NCBI GenBank assembly: GCA_947478805.1
Contig: CANJXQ010000006.1
Span: forward strand, 1 to 64,000
DNA: 64,000 nucleotides
Direction of reading: 5' to 3'
Origin: Betaproteobacteria bacterium
Lineage (GTDB): Bacteria > Pseudomonadota > Gammaproteobacteria > Burkholderiales > SG8-39
Under the pieces are notes generated by a model, which saw nothing but the letters and a program-made list of their open reading frames with translations, searched no databases and had not been told where the DNA came from. Shown piece by piece: positions 27,768 through 36,689 of the stretch. Every line of letters begins with the position of its first letter. Position 1 is the first letter of the stretch. The position numbers and the translations under genes were made by a program.

Positions 27768-28691
27768 ATGACACTTGCATTCATCAGCCATGCCGATTGC
27801 CATGGGCACAACATGGGTGAGGGCCACCCCGAGTGCCCGGAGCGGCTCGCCGCGGTGGAGGACCAGCTCATCGCATCGGGCCTTTCGGTTCTTCTCGATC
27901 CGCGTGAGGCGCCGTTGGCGAGCGACGCTTCGATCGCCAGGGTGCATCCGCAGTCCTACATCGACAGCGTCCGCGCGGCGTCGCCCGCGCAAGGTGTGGT
28001 GCATCTGGATCCGGACACCGCCATGAGCCCTGGGACCTTGCAGGCGGCGCTGCGCGCGGCCGGTGCGGGTGTACTGGCGACCGACCTGGTGCTGCGCGGC
28101 GAGGCGGACGCGGCCTTCTGCGCCGTGCGCCCGCCAGGCCACCATGCCTGCCGGGAGCGCGCCATGGGTTTCTGTTTCTTCAACAATGTGGCGATCGCCG
28201 CGCGCCATGCGCTGGAGGTGCACGGACTCAAGCGCGTGGCGATCGTCGATTTCGACGTCCACCACGGCAATGGCACGGAAGACATCTTTTCCTACGATGA
28301 GCGCGTGCTCATGACCGGGACCTTCCAGCACCCGTATTACCCCTATAGTGGCACCGGCATGGTGGCCGACAACATGGCGAGCGTGCCCCTGCGCGCCGGC
28401 ACCGATGGCACCGGCTTTCGCGAAGCCTTCGAGCAGGTTTGCCTGCCGCGACTCGAGGCGTTCCGTCCCGAGATGATTTTCGTGTCTGCCGGATTCGATG
28501 CGCACCGGGAGGACGACATGGCCATGCTGCGCCTGACCGAAGCCGATTACGCGTGGGTCAGCACGGAGATCAAGCGCATCGCCGACACCCATGCGCAAGG
28601 CCGCATCGTTTCCATGCTGGAAGGCGGGTATGCCCTGTCGGCGCTGGGACGCAGCGTCGTCGCGCACCTGAAGGTGCTGGGCGGGTTCTAG
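27768..28691 (+). CDS. Histone deacetylase-like amidohydrolase family protein
   Basis: ATG 27768 gives 307 residues starting [14 protein letters not shown]; a TTG lies 45 nt upstream. Zinc and catalytic motifs are [33 protein letters not shown] and [14 protein letters not shown]. Bacterial members include acetoin-utilisation AcuC, acetylpolyamine amidohydrolases and protein deacylases. The substrate here is open. It is divergent from moxR and convergent with mnmH, with a double-hairpin repeat between. Confidence 0.9.
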   Translation: MTLAFISHADCHGHNMGEGHPECPERLAAVEDQLIASGLSVLLDPREAPLASDASIARVHPQSYIDSVRAASPAQGVVHLDPDTAMSPGTLQAALRAAGAGVLATDLVLRGEADAAFCAVRPPGHHACRERAMGFCFFNNVAIAARHALEVHGLKRVAIVDFDVHHGNGTEDIFSYDERVLMTGTFQHPYYPYSGTGMVADNMASVPLRAGTDGTGFREAFEQVCLPRLEAFRPEMIFVSAGFDAHREDDMAMLRLTEADYAWVSTEIKRIADTHAQGRIVSMLEGGYALSALGRSVVAHLKVLGGF

Positions 28692-28701
28692 ATCGGAGTC
28701 T

Positions 28702-28781
28702 TGGAGGCCATTTCAGAATTACCGAAATGGCCCCTGAAGTAGGGGAGTTTGAGGGGAGTATCCCCTCAATTGTGAGATGAG
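28702..28781 (-). repeat. Double-hairpin intergenic repeat, copy B
   Basis: This is the cleanest of the four copies, read on the minus strand. TTGAGGGGA pairs perfectly with TCCCCTCAA around a 3-nt loop (28749-28769). The CTCCCCTAC linker follows, then GGCCATTTC pairs perfectly with GAAATGGCC (28706-28732). It lies between convergent genes and could end transcription from both sides, but no U-tract is present. Confidence 0.75.
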
Positions 28782-28784
28782 CTC

Positions 28785-29861
28785 TTACGCGCCGGCGCCC
28801 GCCAGCATCGGTGCATTGGCAGCGCATAATTGCCTTGCACAATCGGCGACCGACTGCACGTCGAGCCGTATCGGGCGAATGACGGGAGCGCTGCCGAGCG
28901 AGGGATAGCTCTTGTGCATCGAGCGCTCGTAGAGCGGGTCGTAGTGATTCACCAGCAAGTCGAGCACGAGATGCTCCCAGGCTCTGGCGTCAATCTGCGC
29001 CATCCAGCGCTCGATCGTCTCTCGCGATTGCAGACGCGACAGTTGCGCCAGGCGTGCCTTCAGCCACGCCGGATCGGCAAGCATGTGCGGGTATTCCCGG
29101 ATGAGCAGCTCGACCCTTGCAGCGATCGGCGCATCAATGAGCGTGGCCTTGGATGCGCGGATGCGGATCAACAACTGCTCGGGTACCTGCAGCACGCCGA
29201 TCTTGCGGCTTTCCGCTTCCACCCAGATCGGGCGGGCTGAATCGAATCGCCGCAATGCGTTCCAGATCTGGCTGTCGAACCATTTCTGGGTGGGTTGCGG
29301 TTCGCCGGGTAGCCCGCCCAGCACCGATCCGCGATGGCAGGCCAGCGCTTCCAGGTCGAGAACCTGTGCGCCTTGGGCGGCGAGCGCGCGCAAAAGGCTG
29401 CTTTTGCCGCTGCCCGTCGGGCCGCAGATGACGCGAAACTCGAGCCGCGCGGGCAGGGCGTCGAGTTGCGCGAGGATGTCGCGACGGTAGCCCTGGTAGC
29501 CGCCGTCGAGGATCGCAACGCGCCATCCGATGTCGCGCATGACCTGCGCCATGGCGCCCGAGCGCTTTCCGCCTCGCCAGCAATACACGAGCGGCTGCCA
29601 GCTGCTGCCGCGCGAGAGAAAGGAATGCTCGATGTGATGGGCGATGTTGCGCGCGACGAGGGCCGCGCCGAGCTTGCGCGCCTCGAAGGGCGAAACCTGC
29701 TTGTAGAGCGTGCCGATGCGCGCGCGCTGCTCGTTGTCGAGGACGGGATGGTTGATCGCGCCGGGCACGCGATCCAGCGCGTACTCCGCGGGCGAGCGCA
29801 CGTCGATGATCTCGTCGAAATCATCGAGTTGCGCGACGGTCACCACGTTTTCATGCTTCAC
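28785..29861 (-). CDS. mnmH: tRNA 2-selenouridine synthase MnmH (SelU)
   Basis: A 358-residue protein. An N-terminal rhodanese domain has the catalytic cysteine in VYCWRGGKRSGAM. A P-loop domain follows with GPTGSGKSSLLRAL. This combination is specific to MnmH, which geranylates 2-thiouridine at the tRNA wobble position and, with selenophosphate, converts it to 2-selenouridine. The length is normal. No selD is in the window, so whether selenium is used cannot be told. Confidence 0.93.
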   Translation of the reverse strand: MKHENVVTVAQLDDFDEIIDVRSPAEYALDRVPGAINHPVLDNEQRARIGTLYKQVSPFEARKLGAALVARNIAHHIEHSFLSRGSSWQPLVYCWRGGKRSGAMAQVMRDIGWRVAILDGGYQGYRRDILAQLDALPARLEFRVICGPTGSGKSSLLRALAAQGAQVLDLEALACHRGSVLGGLPGEPQPTQKWFDSQIWNALRRFDSARPIWVEAESRKIGVLQVPEQLLIRIRASKATLIDAPIAARVELLIREYPHMLADPAWLKARLAQLSRLQSRETIERWMAQIDARAWEHLVLDLLVNHYDPLYERSMHKSYPSLGSAPVIRPIRLDVQSVADCARQLCAANAPMLAGAGA

Positions 29862-29968
29862 GGCCTGCGTTCCCCGAACCGGTTGATTGGCGACATTCTA
29901 CGGCGCGCCGCAACGGCGTTGGGGGACTGCTGTACTTGCCAGCGCCGGGCCAAGGCAACGATCGGTGA

Positions 29969-30550
29969 CTATCGGGTCGCTTTCCCGGGCATGAAGCTTT
30001 CGATCTGCGCCAGCACTTCAGGCGAAGTCCAGTCGGCCGAGCCTAGGAGGCTTGCGCGAATGCGCCCGTCGGCACCGACCAGAAAAGTCACTGGCAAGAG
30101 GCGTGCCTTCCAGGCTTTGGCGACCGTGCCGAAGCGGTCGTACAGGACGGTCAGGCTGTCGGCCTGCAACAAGGTGGATTCCATGAAGCGCGTGACCTTG
30201 GCATCCGACTCTTCCATGTTGACGGTCAGCACTGCCAACGGGCGGCCCTTGAAGCGTTCCTGCAGTTCTTCAAGCGAAGGCATTTCCTCGCGGCACGGCT
30301 CGCACCAGGTGGCCCAGAAATTCACCATCACGAGCTTGCCGCGGTAGCTTGCGAGGTCGTGCTCCCGGCCCTTGCCATCCTTGAGCACGAGGGGCGGTGT
30401 GGCGCCTCCCCTCCACTGCGAAAACTTTGCCGGTGCCGCCTTTGCAAAGGCAGCACCGGAGGGAAGCAGTAGCGCGAGCCCCGCCGCGCCGAGGCTGGCG
30501 AGCGCCCTGCGGCGCGCAATGACTGGCGCGTCGAGGGGGGTGGGCGGCAT
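29969..30550 (-). CDS. TlpA-like thiol-disulfide oxidoreductase
   Basis: A 193-residue protein starting MPPTPLDAPVIARRRALAS; the much longer open frame upstream is read through the previous gene. The twin arginines in RRRALASLGAAGLALLL suggest Tat or Sec export. The redox motif WCEPC sits in MVNFWATWCEPCREEMPSLEEL, typical of TlpA/ResA. It probably reduces periplasmic disulfides. It starts 2 nt after the transglutaminase-like gene, so the two exported proteins are co-expressed. Confidence 0.9.
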   Translation of the reverse strand: MPPTPLDAPVIARRRALASLGAAGLALLLPSGAAFAKAAPAKFSQWRGGATPPLVLKDGKGREHDLASYRGKLVMVNFWATWCEPCREEMPSLEELQERFKGRPLAVLTVNMEESDAKVTRFMESTLLQADSLTVLYDRFGTVAKAWKARLLPVTFLVGADGRIRASLLGSADWTSPEVLAQIESFMPGKATR

Positions 30551-30552
30551 GC

Positions 30553-31653
30553 TCAGGCCGCCTTGGCCGTGATGGTGTACTTGAAATTGTCCGGATCGTA
30601 TGGGTCCTTGCGTGCGGACGCCGTTTCGACCTGCGGATACATGAGGAAGCCGAGCGGGGCGCCCTTGCTGTTCGGCAGCTTGATGTCGTGGGTGTAGTTG
30701 TAGGGCAGCCAGTTCATTTCCCACGCGCCAAAGAGCTTCTCGCGCGCGAGCTTCACCTTGGCGTCGGTCACCTGGAGGTTGCCGGGCGGCTCCTCGAGGA
30801 TCACCTTGCGCACGTCGGCCGGATCGACCGGCACCCAGCCATGCGACGCGCTGTAGAACTCGGCGCGGCAATGCTGGGCGCGCGTGACGTTGCCCGAGGC
30901 GCTCATGCTGCGATAACCCCACTGCGAGGGATGGATCCGCAGGCCGTAGACATCGCGCGCCGGGATGCCGACGGAACGCGCCATGCCGACAAACAGGGCA
31001 TTGAGGTCTGCGCACTTGCCGCTGAGGTTGCCGGTTTGGAGCATCGCCTTGATGTCGCCCTGGCCGCAGCCGCGTGTCTTGGGGTCGCGAAAGGTGTTGT
31101 CGACGATCCATTCGTAGATGGCGCGTGCCTTGGCCACGTCTGTGTTCGCCTTGCCCACGGCTTTGAGCGCGGTGGACTTGACGATGCCGTCGGTCGGTAG
31201 CAGTTCCGTGGCCTTGAGGTATTCGGCAAGGTCCGCGGCGCTTTCCTTCTCGAAGCGCCTTGGCCTGGAGAGGTCGATGGCGCGATCGCGCGTCAGGATG
31301 CGGCTGTTCACCTCCACAGTGGGGCGCTCGATCCCCTGGTTCCACTCCGCATACAGCATGGCAGTGGAGCCGTAATGCGCATCATGGAGCAATTGCGTCT
31401 TGACGTTGCTCGTCCAGTCGTTGCTCATGGGGCGCGAATAATCGCTGAGCACCGAGGGCAACGGAATCCAGGCGCGTGCCGCGCCATCGGCTGCAGTCAG
31501 TTCGACCCGCGTGGTGACTTCGAACATCTTCCACTCGGTGCCGTTGGCCCAGGGCTCGGCGGCGGCGAATGCGGAACGGCCAAGGCCAAAGGTTCCGACG
31601 GTGGATAACGCCGGCAATGCGGCGGCCGTCTTCAGAAAGGATCTGCGTTTCAT
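30553..31653 (-). CDS. Tat-exported transglutaminase-like domain protein
   Basis: ATG 31653 places a textbook Tat signal at the N-terminus (MKRRSFLKTAAALPALS); the open frame starts 45 nt earlier. The mature part of the roughly 366-residue protein has a transglutaminase core: KCADLNALFVGMARSVGIPARD (Cys), QHCRAEFYSASHGWVPVDPAD (His, Asp). Such proteins act as cysteine proteases or binding modules in the periplasm. The paired TlpA-like protein could keep the active-site cysteine reduced. Confidence 0.88.
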   Translation of the reverse strand: MKRRSFLKTAAALPALSTVGTFGLGRSAFAAAEPWANGTEWKMFEVTTRVELTAADGAARAWIPLPSVLSDYSRPMSNDWTSNVKTQLLHDAHYGSTAMLYAEWNQGIERPTVEVNSRILTRDRAIDLSRPRRFEKESAADLAEYLKATELLPTDGIVKSTALKAVGKANTDVAKARAIYEWIVDNTFRDPKTRGCGQGDIKAMLQTGNLSGKCADLNALFVGMARSVGIPARDVYGLRIHPSQWGYRSMSASGNVTRAQHCRAEFYSASHGWVPVDPADVRKVILEEPPGNLQVTDAKVKLAREKLFGAWEMNWLPYNYTHDIKLPNSKGAPLGFLMYPQVETASARKDPYDPDNFKYTITAKAA

Positions 31654-31864
31654 GCTGTGCTCCCAATGTGTGGCAACCGCCTCTGCGGGGAATCGCAAGG
31701 GCTTACGGATGGCTCAGAACAGGCTTCACTGTGCCGCAAGGTGACTCAAAGCAGTACTCAGACTGCGGAGCGGAGTATACCGGAGGAGAGATCGAACGGA
31801 ATCGGCACGTGCGAGCGCGTCCGACCGTGGCGGATGAGCCGCGGATCCGCCTGCAGGCGTCGGG

Positions 31865-32419
31865 CTAGAACAGGTGAACCGAGTTGGGCGCGAAAAAGCC
31901 GATCAGGCAGAACGCAATTCCCACCACGCCCAACAGGCCGCTGGTCCAGGTGAGGGCGATCATGGTCGTAATAATGGACGCCGAGGCGAGCACGATGGCG
32001 ATCTGGACCGCGCCCGAGGCCAACTCATAATGATGGTAGGCAGCAAGCCGCAGGTCGCGCCTGGCCTCGGCTTTCTTGGCGCGATCGGCGAGTTCCTTGC
32101 GGCCCTCGCCGGTTTCCGGCTCCGACTGGTAGCGGTCCGCCGCTTCTTTCCATTTCTGGATGCGCGACTTGGCGAGTTCTCCCGCCTTGTTGCCCAGTTC
32201 CGCCTCCAGCGACTCGGCTACCGCCCGCACCGTGGTCTGGCGGATGGTCTTGGCCTGGAAGAACGCCCACAGGTTGTTGGCCTCGATGTTGGCATTCAGC
32301 GCTTCGGTCTGCGCACTCTTTCCCAGCGTCTCTGAAAAGGCAAGCACCAGCGCCAGCACCGAAATCAGCAGCGCCACGCCCTTGTTGGATGGGTCGACAT
32401 GACCATGACCACCTGACAT
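31865..32419 (-). CDS. DUF4337 domain-containing membrane protein
   Basis: A 184-residue protein with one helix near the N-terminus (GVALLISVLALVLAFSETLG), a charged, probably coiled-coil middle (about 40-130), and two helices at the C-terminus. ANNLWAFFQAKTIRQT is the family hallmark. It is an inner-membrane protein of unknown function. The ATG follows GGAAG. The 165 bp between it and the transglutaminase-like gene show no feature. Confidence 0.85.
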   Translation of the reverse strand: MSGGHGHVDPSNKGVALLISVLALVLAFSETLGKSAQTEALNANIEANNLWAFFQAKTIRQTTVRAVAESLEAELGNKAGELAKSRIQKWKEAADRYQSEPETGEGRKELADRAKKAEARRDLRLAAYHHYELASGAVQIAIVLASASIITTMIALTWTSGLLGVVGIAFCLIGFFAPNSVHLF

Positions 32420-32710
32420 AGGTTTCTTCCAGGAATTGAATTGGCATGATTTTACGCAATTCTTTCCGGCAATGCGCCCACGACGCCACGCGGCGTTCAG
32501 TCATCAGCTCCGTACGTTACCGCACAGAGTATGAATGCCAGTCCGCCTATTCTCCGAGGAGGCAGGGGTACACCTGCTGCCTGATGCAGGCACCGGCACA
32601 TAGCGGGGGCGTTCCGGTCATCACCTGATGGCGCACATGAGCAAGAACGGGCCGTACAAAATAATCAGGCGAAAGCCGCATGCAGCGTTAATTCCCAAAG
32701 GAGCACCTTG

Positions 32711-33451
32711 ATGGAAAAATTCGGCGCGGGTGTCTACGGGGATGTGCCCGAGCTGTTTCAGGATCGAAACTCGGTGCAATCCCAGGTGCACCAGCAGCAC
32801 GTTGCCAGCGACATCGCGTATATGGCGTTCGAGGGCGGCTACAAGCCCGCATTGCGCCGGCTGGATCGCGGTGCGTTCCTGTATCGCCCGAGCGATGCCT
32901 TCAAGTGCCTGTATTCGATCCGCTGCGGCTTCCTCAAGACCAGCTTTGGCGACGTCGAGGGGCATGACCAGGTCACCGGGTTCCACATGTCGCGGGAGAT
33001 TCTGGGCCTGGATGGGCTGGGTCATCAGCACCACAAGCACAGCGCAGTGGCCCTGGAAGACAGCGAAGTCTATGCGATTTCCTATGCGCAGCTCGAGAAG
33101 ATCGGTCGATCGGTTCCGCAGGTACAGCAGCGCATGCAGGAGATTCTTGTCTGCGAAATAGCGCGAACCCACGACATGATGCTGCTGCTCGGATCATTGC
33201 ACGCGCAGGAAAGGCTTGCCACCTTCCTCATCAATCTCTCCGAGCGCTTCATGCTGCGGGGCTACTCCGGATCGGAGTTCATCTTGCGCATGACGCGGCA
33301 GGAGATCGGCAGCTACATCGGCCTCAAGCTGGAAACAGTGAGCAGGATCTTCACCCGCTTCCACGACAAGGGGCTGATCGACGTGCGGCAAAAGTACATT
33401 TCCATCATCGACCTGCGCGGCCTAAAGCACATTCTCAAGCCGCTGCACTAG
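32711..33451 (+). CDS. Crp/Fnr family transcriptional regulator
   Basis: A 246-residue regulator from ATG 32711, with AAAGGAG 8 nt upstream. An N-terminal cyclic-nucleotide-binding-like beta barrel is followed by a winged helix with recognition region MTRQEIGSYIGLKLETVSRIFTRF, very close to Fnr. The N-terminal cysteine cluster of Fnr is missing (the only nearby cysteines are in FKCLYSIRCG), so an oxygen-labile 4Fe-4S cluster is unlikely. Betaproteobacterial relatives respond to other signals. Its TAG stop is formed where a MITE-like element begins. The upstream 290 bp contain a small GCCTG/CAGGC hairpin and nothing else clear. Confidence 0.88.
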   Translation: MEKFGAGVYGDVPELFQDRNSVQSQVHQQHVASDIAYMAFEGGYKPALRRLDRGAFLYRPSDAFKCLYSIRCGFLKTSFGDVEGHDQVTGFHMSREILGLDGLGHQHHKHSAVALEDSEVYAISYAQLEKIGRSVPQVQQRMQEILVCEIARTHDMMLLLGSLHAQERLATFLINLSERFMLRGYSGSEFILRMTRQEIGSYIGLKLETVSRIFTRFHDKGLIDVRQKYISIIDLRGLKHILKPLH

Positions 33452-33635
33452 TGTCCTGTTCCGCAAATTACTTGCATAAACATTGCCATTTCGCGCCCAT
33501 GCGTCGTTGTGCTCCTCGCCGGGTGCCCAACCCTGTCTCCTCGCACGCCTAGCCTGGTCGCGAAATGACAATGTTTCTTATCCTGCCGAACTGCGTCTTG
33601 AGACCGATGCTGCGAATTTACGGAACAGGACACTA
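33449..33635. mobile_element. MITE-like element with 19-bp terminal inverted repeats and TA flanks
   Basis: GTGTCCTGTTCCGCAAATT (33451-33469) is matched by its reverse complement at 33615-33633 with one mismatch. TA lies directly outside both ends (33449-33450 and 33634-33635). A second nested pair, AAACATTGCCATTTCGCG (33478-33495) and its complement (33559-33576), also differs at one base. No ORF of note lies inside. TA duplication and size fit a non-autonomous element mobilised by an IS630/Tc1-type transposase. Confidence 0.8.
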
Positions 33636-34293
33636 GCGCGACGAAGGCCCCGATCCGAACCGGATCTGCTCAAACTGTTACATCTCGACTACTTGACTTC
33701 GGCAGGTGATAGGCGTCAACTAAAATCGCTTTGGTGAGTCGGCTCGGGATGGATTCTCAAACCAACAACTGATGATGCGGTTATTGCAGTTTTCCGCTGT
33801 TGTGCGCGCCCCGTGTTGCGGGTGTGCCTGAGGCGGATCAGCAGTGACCACCCTCTAAGCGATGTTTGAGGATTATCCCGAACTGCCGAGCCGGGGCAGG
33901 GCATTACCCGGGTGATGTGTGATCTTGTGAATGGAGGCGAACCTATCGATGAACCTTCCCAAATCTCTACCCTAAAAGCCGGTAATTCAAGGCCGGAATA
34001 CGCCACGTGATGTGGCGAAACGAGGCCACGATCATGTGGCAATCCTGCAAAGCCCCGCGACCTTCGTGGGGCTTTGCGCTTCTGGGGACGGATGGGGCTG
34101 CACGCAGGCCAGCTGTCAGATCGCAGCGGCGCCCAAGCTGGGCATCCGGCCCTGCATAGAACACTGCTTCAGCACGACGGGCCGCCGCAACTATACTGCC
34201 AATTAAAATAACAATGCGTTATCCCGCGTGCATTAGTACCAGGAATACTGACAGCGAATAATGATGCGAAGGCGACCGCAGCGCATGTCCGCG
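33636..34293. other. Gene-free region of lower GC
   Basis: About 650 bp between the MITE-like element and the amidohydrolase. No frame on either strand looks like a recognisable protein; the best minus-strand frame (33716-34042) has no family features. By eye the GC is lower than in surrounding genes. A strong inverted repeat (34047-34077) and a CGCCAC/GTGGCG hairpin near 34002-34018 are the only structures seen. It could be decayed mobile DNA or hold an unrecognised RNA. Confidence 0.5.
34047..34077. terminator. 14-bp GC-rich hairpin, terminator-like
   Basis: GCAAAGCCCCGCGA pairs with TCGTGGGGCTTTGC around a 3-nt loop, with a single G-U pair. The shape is that of an intrinsic terminator, but a U-run is weak on both strands. 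It lies about 220 nt beyond the end of the minus-strand amidohydrolase. Confidence 0.5.
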
Positions 34294-35511
34294 TCAATTC
34301 GAAACGTTGTAGAACCGCAGCGAATTGGTCCGCAGGATCTTCTTCTTTTGCGCAGCGGTGAGGTCGGTGCGATTGGCGCAGGCGGCAACCGATCCGGGAT
34401 AAATCGAATCGAAGTGCGGGAAGTCCGACGAGAACACCAGCGTGTCCTCGAGCCCGCAGTCGATCAGGTGGCCGATCTGCTCGTAATCGGGCTCCACGCC
34501 GAGGAAACACTGCCGCTTGAAATAGAAGCTGGGTTTCTCGGGCGGCAGGTCGGGGTAGAAGCGGCCGAGCTTTTCATAGTGTTCGTCGAGGTGATGCAGC
34601 CAGAAGCCGGCCCAGCCCGCGCCGTTCTCGAGGAACCCGACGCGCAGCTTGGGGTAGCGGTGCATGATGCCGCCGGTGGTCATCAGCATCACGGCCATCA
34701 TGTGCTCGACCGGATGCTCGAAGGCGTGCAGCTGCAGGAAATTGTGCGTGCGTTCCTGGCCGAGGCGCGGCATGGCGGGGCTGCTCTGGCTGAAGCCCTC
34801 GTGGATGCCGATGGCCATGTCGAGATCCTGCGCCGCGGCCCAGAAGCGCTCGTAATTGGGATGGTCGATGTTGATGCCAAGGCAGGTGTTGGGTCGCACC
34901 ATCACGGCCTGGAAGCCTTTCTTCTTCACGCGCTCGAGTTCCTCCACCGCGAGGATCATGTCGTGCGGCGTGATGGTGGCCACGCCGCGCAGGCGATGCG
35001 GGTCGGTGGCGCAGAAGTCGTAGAGCCAGTCGTTATGCGCAGCGCACAAGGCATTGGCGAAGGCCGAACTGTGCAGCGTCCAGGGGATGCTCAGCATGGT
35101 GCTGGGGTACAGGTAGGCGACGTCGACGCCATCCGCATCCATGGCCGCAAGGCGGTCCACCGGGTTCATGCCGCCGCGCTTTTGCGCGTCATCGAGCGAG
35201 ATCTCGGAGAGGTCCTTCAGGCGCCAGGCGCTTGGCGAGCCCAGGGCGGGCGTGTTGCCGGTGGTCTTGTTGGTGGAGGGCAGGGGAATGTAGTAGCCGA
35301 TGCTGCGCCCCTCGGCATGCCACACGCCGTCGATCACCTGCGGCGCCCAGTCGGCCCATTTATTCGGCAGGTAGGGTTTCCACCAGTCGGTCTTGAGCAG
35401 CACCGTGTGCCCGTCGCCATCGATGGTTTCATAGTCGAGCGGCGGCGAGATGGCGGGTGCTTCGAGGGCAAACAGTTCCTGCTTGGTGAGTCCGACCTTG
35501 ATGTTCGACAT
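34294..35511 (-). CDS. Amidohydrolase family protein (PF04909 type)
   Basis: A 405-residue metal-dependent hydrolase or decarboxylase. The N-terminal strand reads YETIDGDGHTVLL; later ligand segments are IGIHEGFSQ, HAFEHPVEHMM and VFSSDFPHFD. It resembles the proteins at 13081 and 37898 but is clearly a different paralogue. An aromatic or vinylogous acid substrate is plausible for the group. It is downstream of, and probably co-transcribed with, the Bug receptor (47-nt gap). Confidence 0.87.
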   Translation of the reverse strand: MSNIKVGLTKQELFALEAPAISPPLDYETIDGDGHTVLLKTDWWKPYLPNKWADWAPQVIDGVWHAEGRSIGYYIPLPSTNKTTGNTPALGSPSAWRLKDLSEISLDDAQKRGGMNPVDRLAAMDADGVDVAYLYPSTMLSIPWTLHSSAFANALCAAHNDWLYDFCATDPHRLRGVATITPHDMILAVEELERVKKKGFQAVMVRPNTCLGINIDHPNYERFWAAAQDLDMAIGIHEGFSQSSPAMPRLGQERTHNFLQLHAFEHPVEHMMAVMLMTTGGIMHRYPKLRVGFLENGAGWAGFWLHHLDEHYEKLGRFYPDLPPEKPSFYFKRQCFLGVEPDYEQIGHLIDCGLEDTLVFSSDFPHFDSIYPGSVAACANRTDLTAAQKKKILRTNSLRFYNVSN

Positions 35512-35558
35512 CGTGCGTCTCCCGATGGGCCCCGAAGACCCGTTGAATTGTTGTTGAG

Positions 35559-36533
35559 TTACTGTGGCTTGATCCCGGCCTTCTGTGCCACGGTGACAAA
35601 ATGCGCCGCCTCGGCCTGGATCCGCCGTGCGGCACCCTCGGGCGTTGTCGCGACGATGTCCAGGCCCGACTTGGCCATCGCATCGCGCGCCTCCGGCGTC
35701 TGCATGGTGGTCATCACGGCCGCCGATATGCGATTGATGATAGTCGCCGGCGTGGCTGCCGGCGCCGCAATGCCCAACCAGAACGAGAAAATGAAATCGC
35801 TGTGCCCGATTTCCGTGAACGTCTGCACATTGGGAAACGCGGGCACGCGCTTGGTGCCTGTGACGGCCAGCGGTCGGCCACGCCCCGCCTGGTATTCCTG
35901 GGTGGCGGTGCCAATGTCATTGGTGCCGACCTGGATTTCGTTGCTGACCACCGCCACGCGCGTTTCAGCGCTGCCCTTGAATGGCGCGATAACCACGTCG
36001 ACGCCGAACTTCTGCTTCATGCCTTCGATAAACATGGTGACATTCGTCTGCACGCCCGGTGTGCCAAAGGCGAGCTTGCCCGGGTTGGCCTTGGCGTAGG
36101 CGATGAGTTCGTTGAAGTTGTTGTACGTGGCCTTCTGGTTTGTCCACATCACCAGTTGCCCATCGACCAGGATCGAGATGTGGTTAAGATCTTTCACGGG
36201 ATCCCAGCCCATCTTGTTGAAGATGGGGTACACCGCAATCCCGGGTGTGGTGATGACCAACGTGTAGCCGTCAGCCGGCGAGCGCGCTACCTGCTCGGTG
36301 CCGATGGCGCCGCCGGCGCCGGGTTTGTTCTCGACGACGGTACTCTGGCCGAGCAGTTTCGTGAACCCGCCGGCCAGCGTGCGGCCTAGCAGGTCAGTCA
36401 CCCCGCCCGGGGTCAGGGGAACGATGATGCGGATCGGCTTGTTCGGGAAGTCCTGTGCGGCAACACTCGCCGAGGCAAGGAGTATGAAGGCGGCCAGGGC
36501 GGTCATCGTGAGGCGGTGCAAGGTTTGGTGCAT
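35559..36533 (-). CDS. Bug-type tripartite tricarboxylate transporter receptor
   Basis: ATG 36533 gives 324 residues with a clean signal peptide (MHQTLHRLTMTALAAFILLA... through VAAQ). DFPNKPIRIIVPLTPGGVTD is the Bug signature and KPGAGGAIGTEQVARSPADG the second block. It is a periplasmic carboxylate-binding protein with no membrane partners nearby. It forms an operon with the following amidohydrolase and runs divergently from an LLM flavoprotein. Confidence 0.92.
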   Translation of the reverse strand: MHQTLHRLTMTALAAFILLASASVAAQDFPNKPIRIIVPLTPGGVTDLLGRTLAGGFTKLLGQSTVVENKPGAGGAIGTEQVARSPADGYTLVITTPGIAVYPIFNKMGWDPVKDLNHISILVDGQLVMWTNQKATYNNFNELIAYAKANPGKLAFGTPGVQTNVTMFIEGMKQKFGVDVVIAPFKGSAETRVAVVSNEIQVGTNDIGTATQEYQAGRGRPLAVTGTKRVPAFPNVQTFTEIGHSDFIFSFWLGIAAPAATPATIINRISAAVMTTMQTPEARDAMAKSGLDIVATTPEGAARRIQAEAAHFVTVAQKAGIKPQ

Positions 36534-36657
36534 GGTGATTCCTGTGGTTGGCGATGCGGAAATGTTACGCGAATCAATCGTCGCACGCAGGGCTGTCGCA
36601 ATGCGCGAGGACACGTGTGCGCCCATCACATACAATCGGTCGCGTCCGGGGAACGGA

Positions 36658-36680
36658 ATCAACGAGGAAATCAACGAGGA
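36658..36680 (+). repeat. Duplicated ribosome-binding segment before LLM gene
   Basis: ATCAACGAGGA occurs twice in near-direct tandem (36658-36668 and 36670-36680). Each copy contains GAGGA; only the second, extended to GAGGAGG, is correctly spaced from the ATG at 36690. It looks like a small slippage duplication of the Shine-Dalgarno region. Confidence 0.6.
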
Positions 36681-36689
36681 GGTAGGACC

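Noticed and set aside
32711-33451. Assignment of the Crp/Fnr protein as an oxygen-sensing Fnr
   Set aside because: The N-terminal cysteine cluster needed for a 4Fe-4S centre is absent.
33716-34042. Minus-strand frame of 108 codons in the gene-free region
   Set aside because: No known family, no ribosome site, and a composition unlike neighbouring genes. Kept only as part of an unexplained region.
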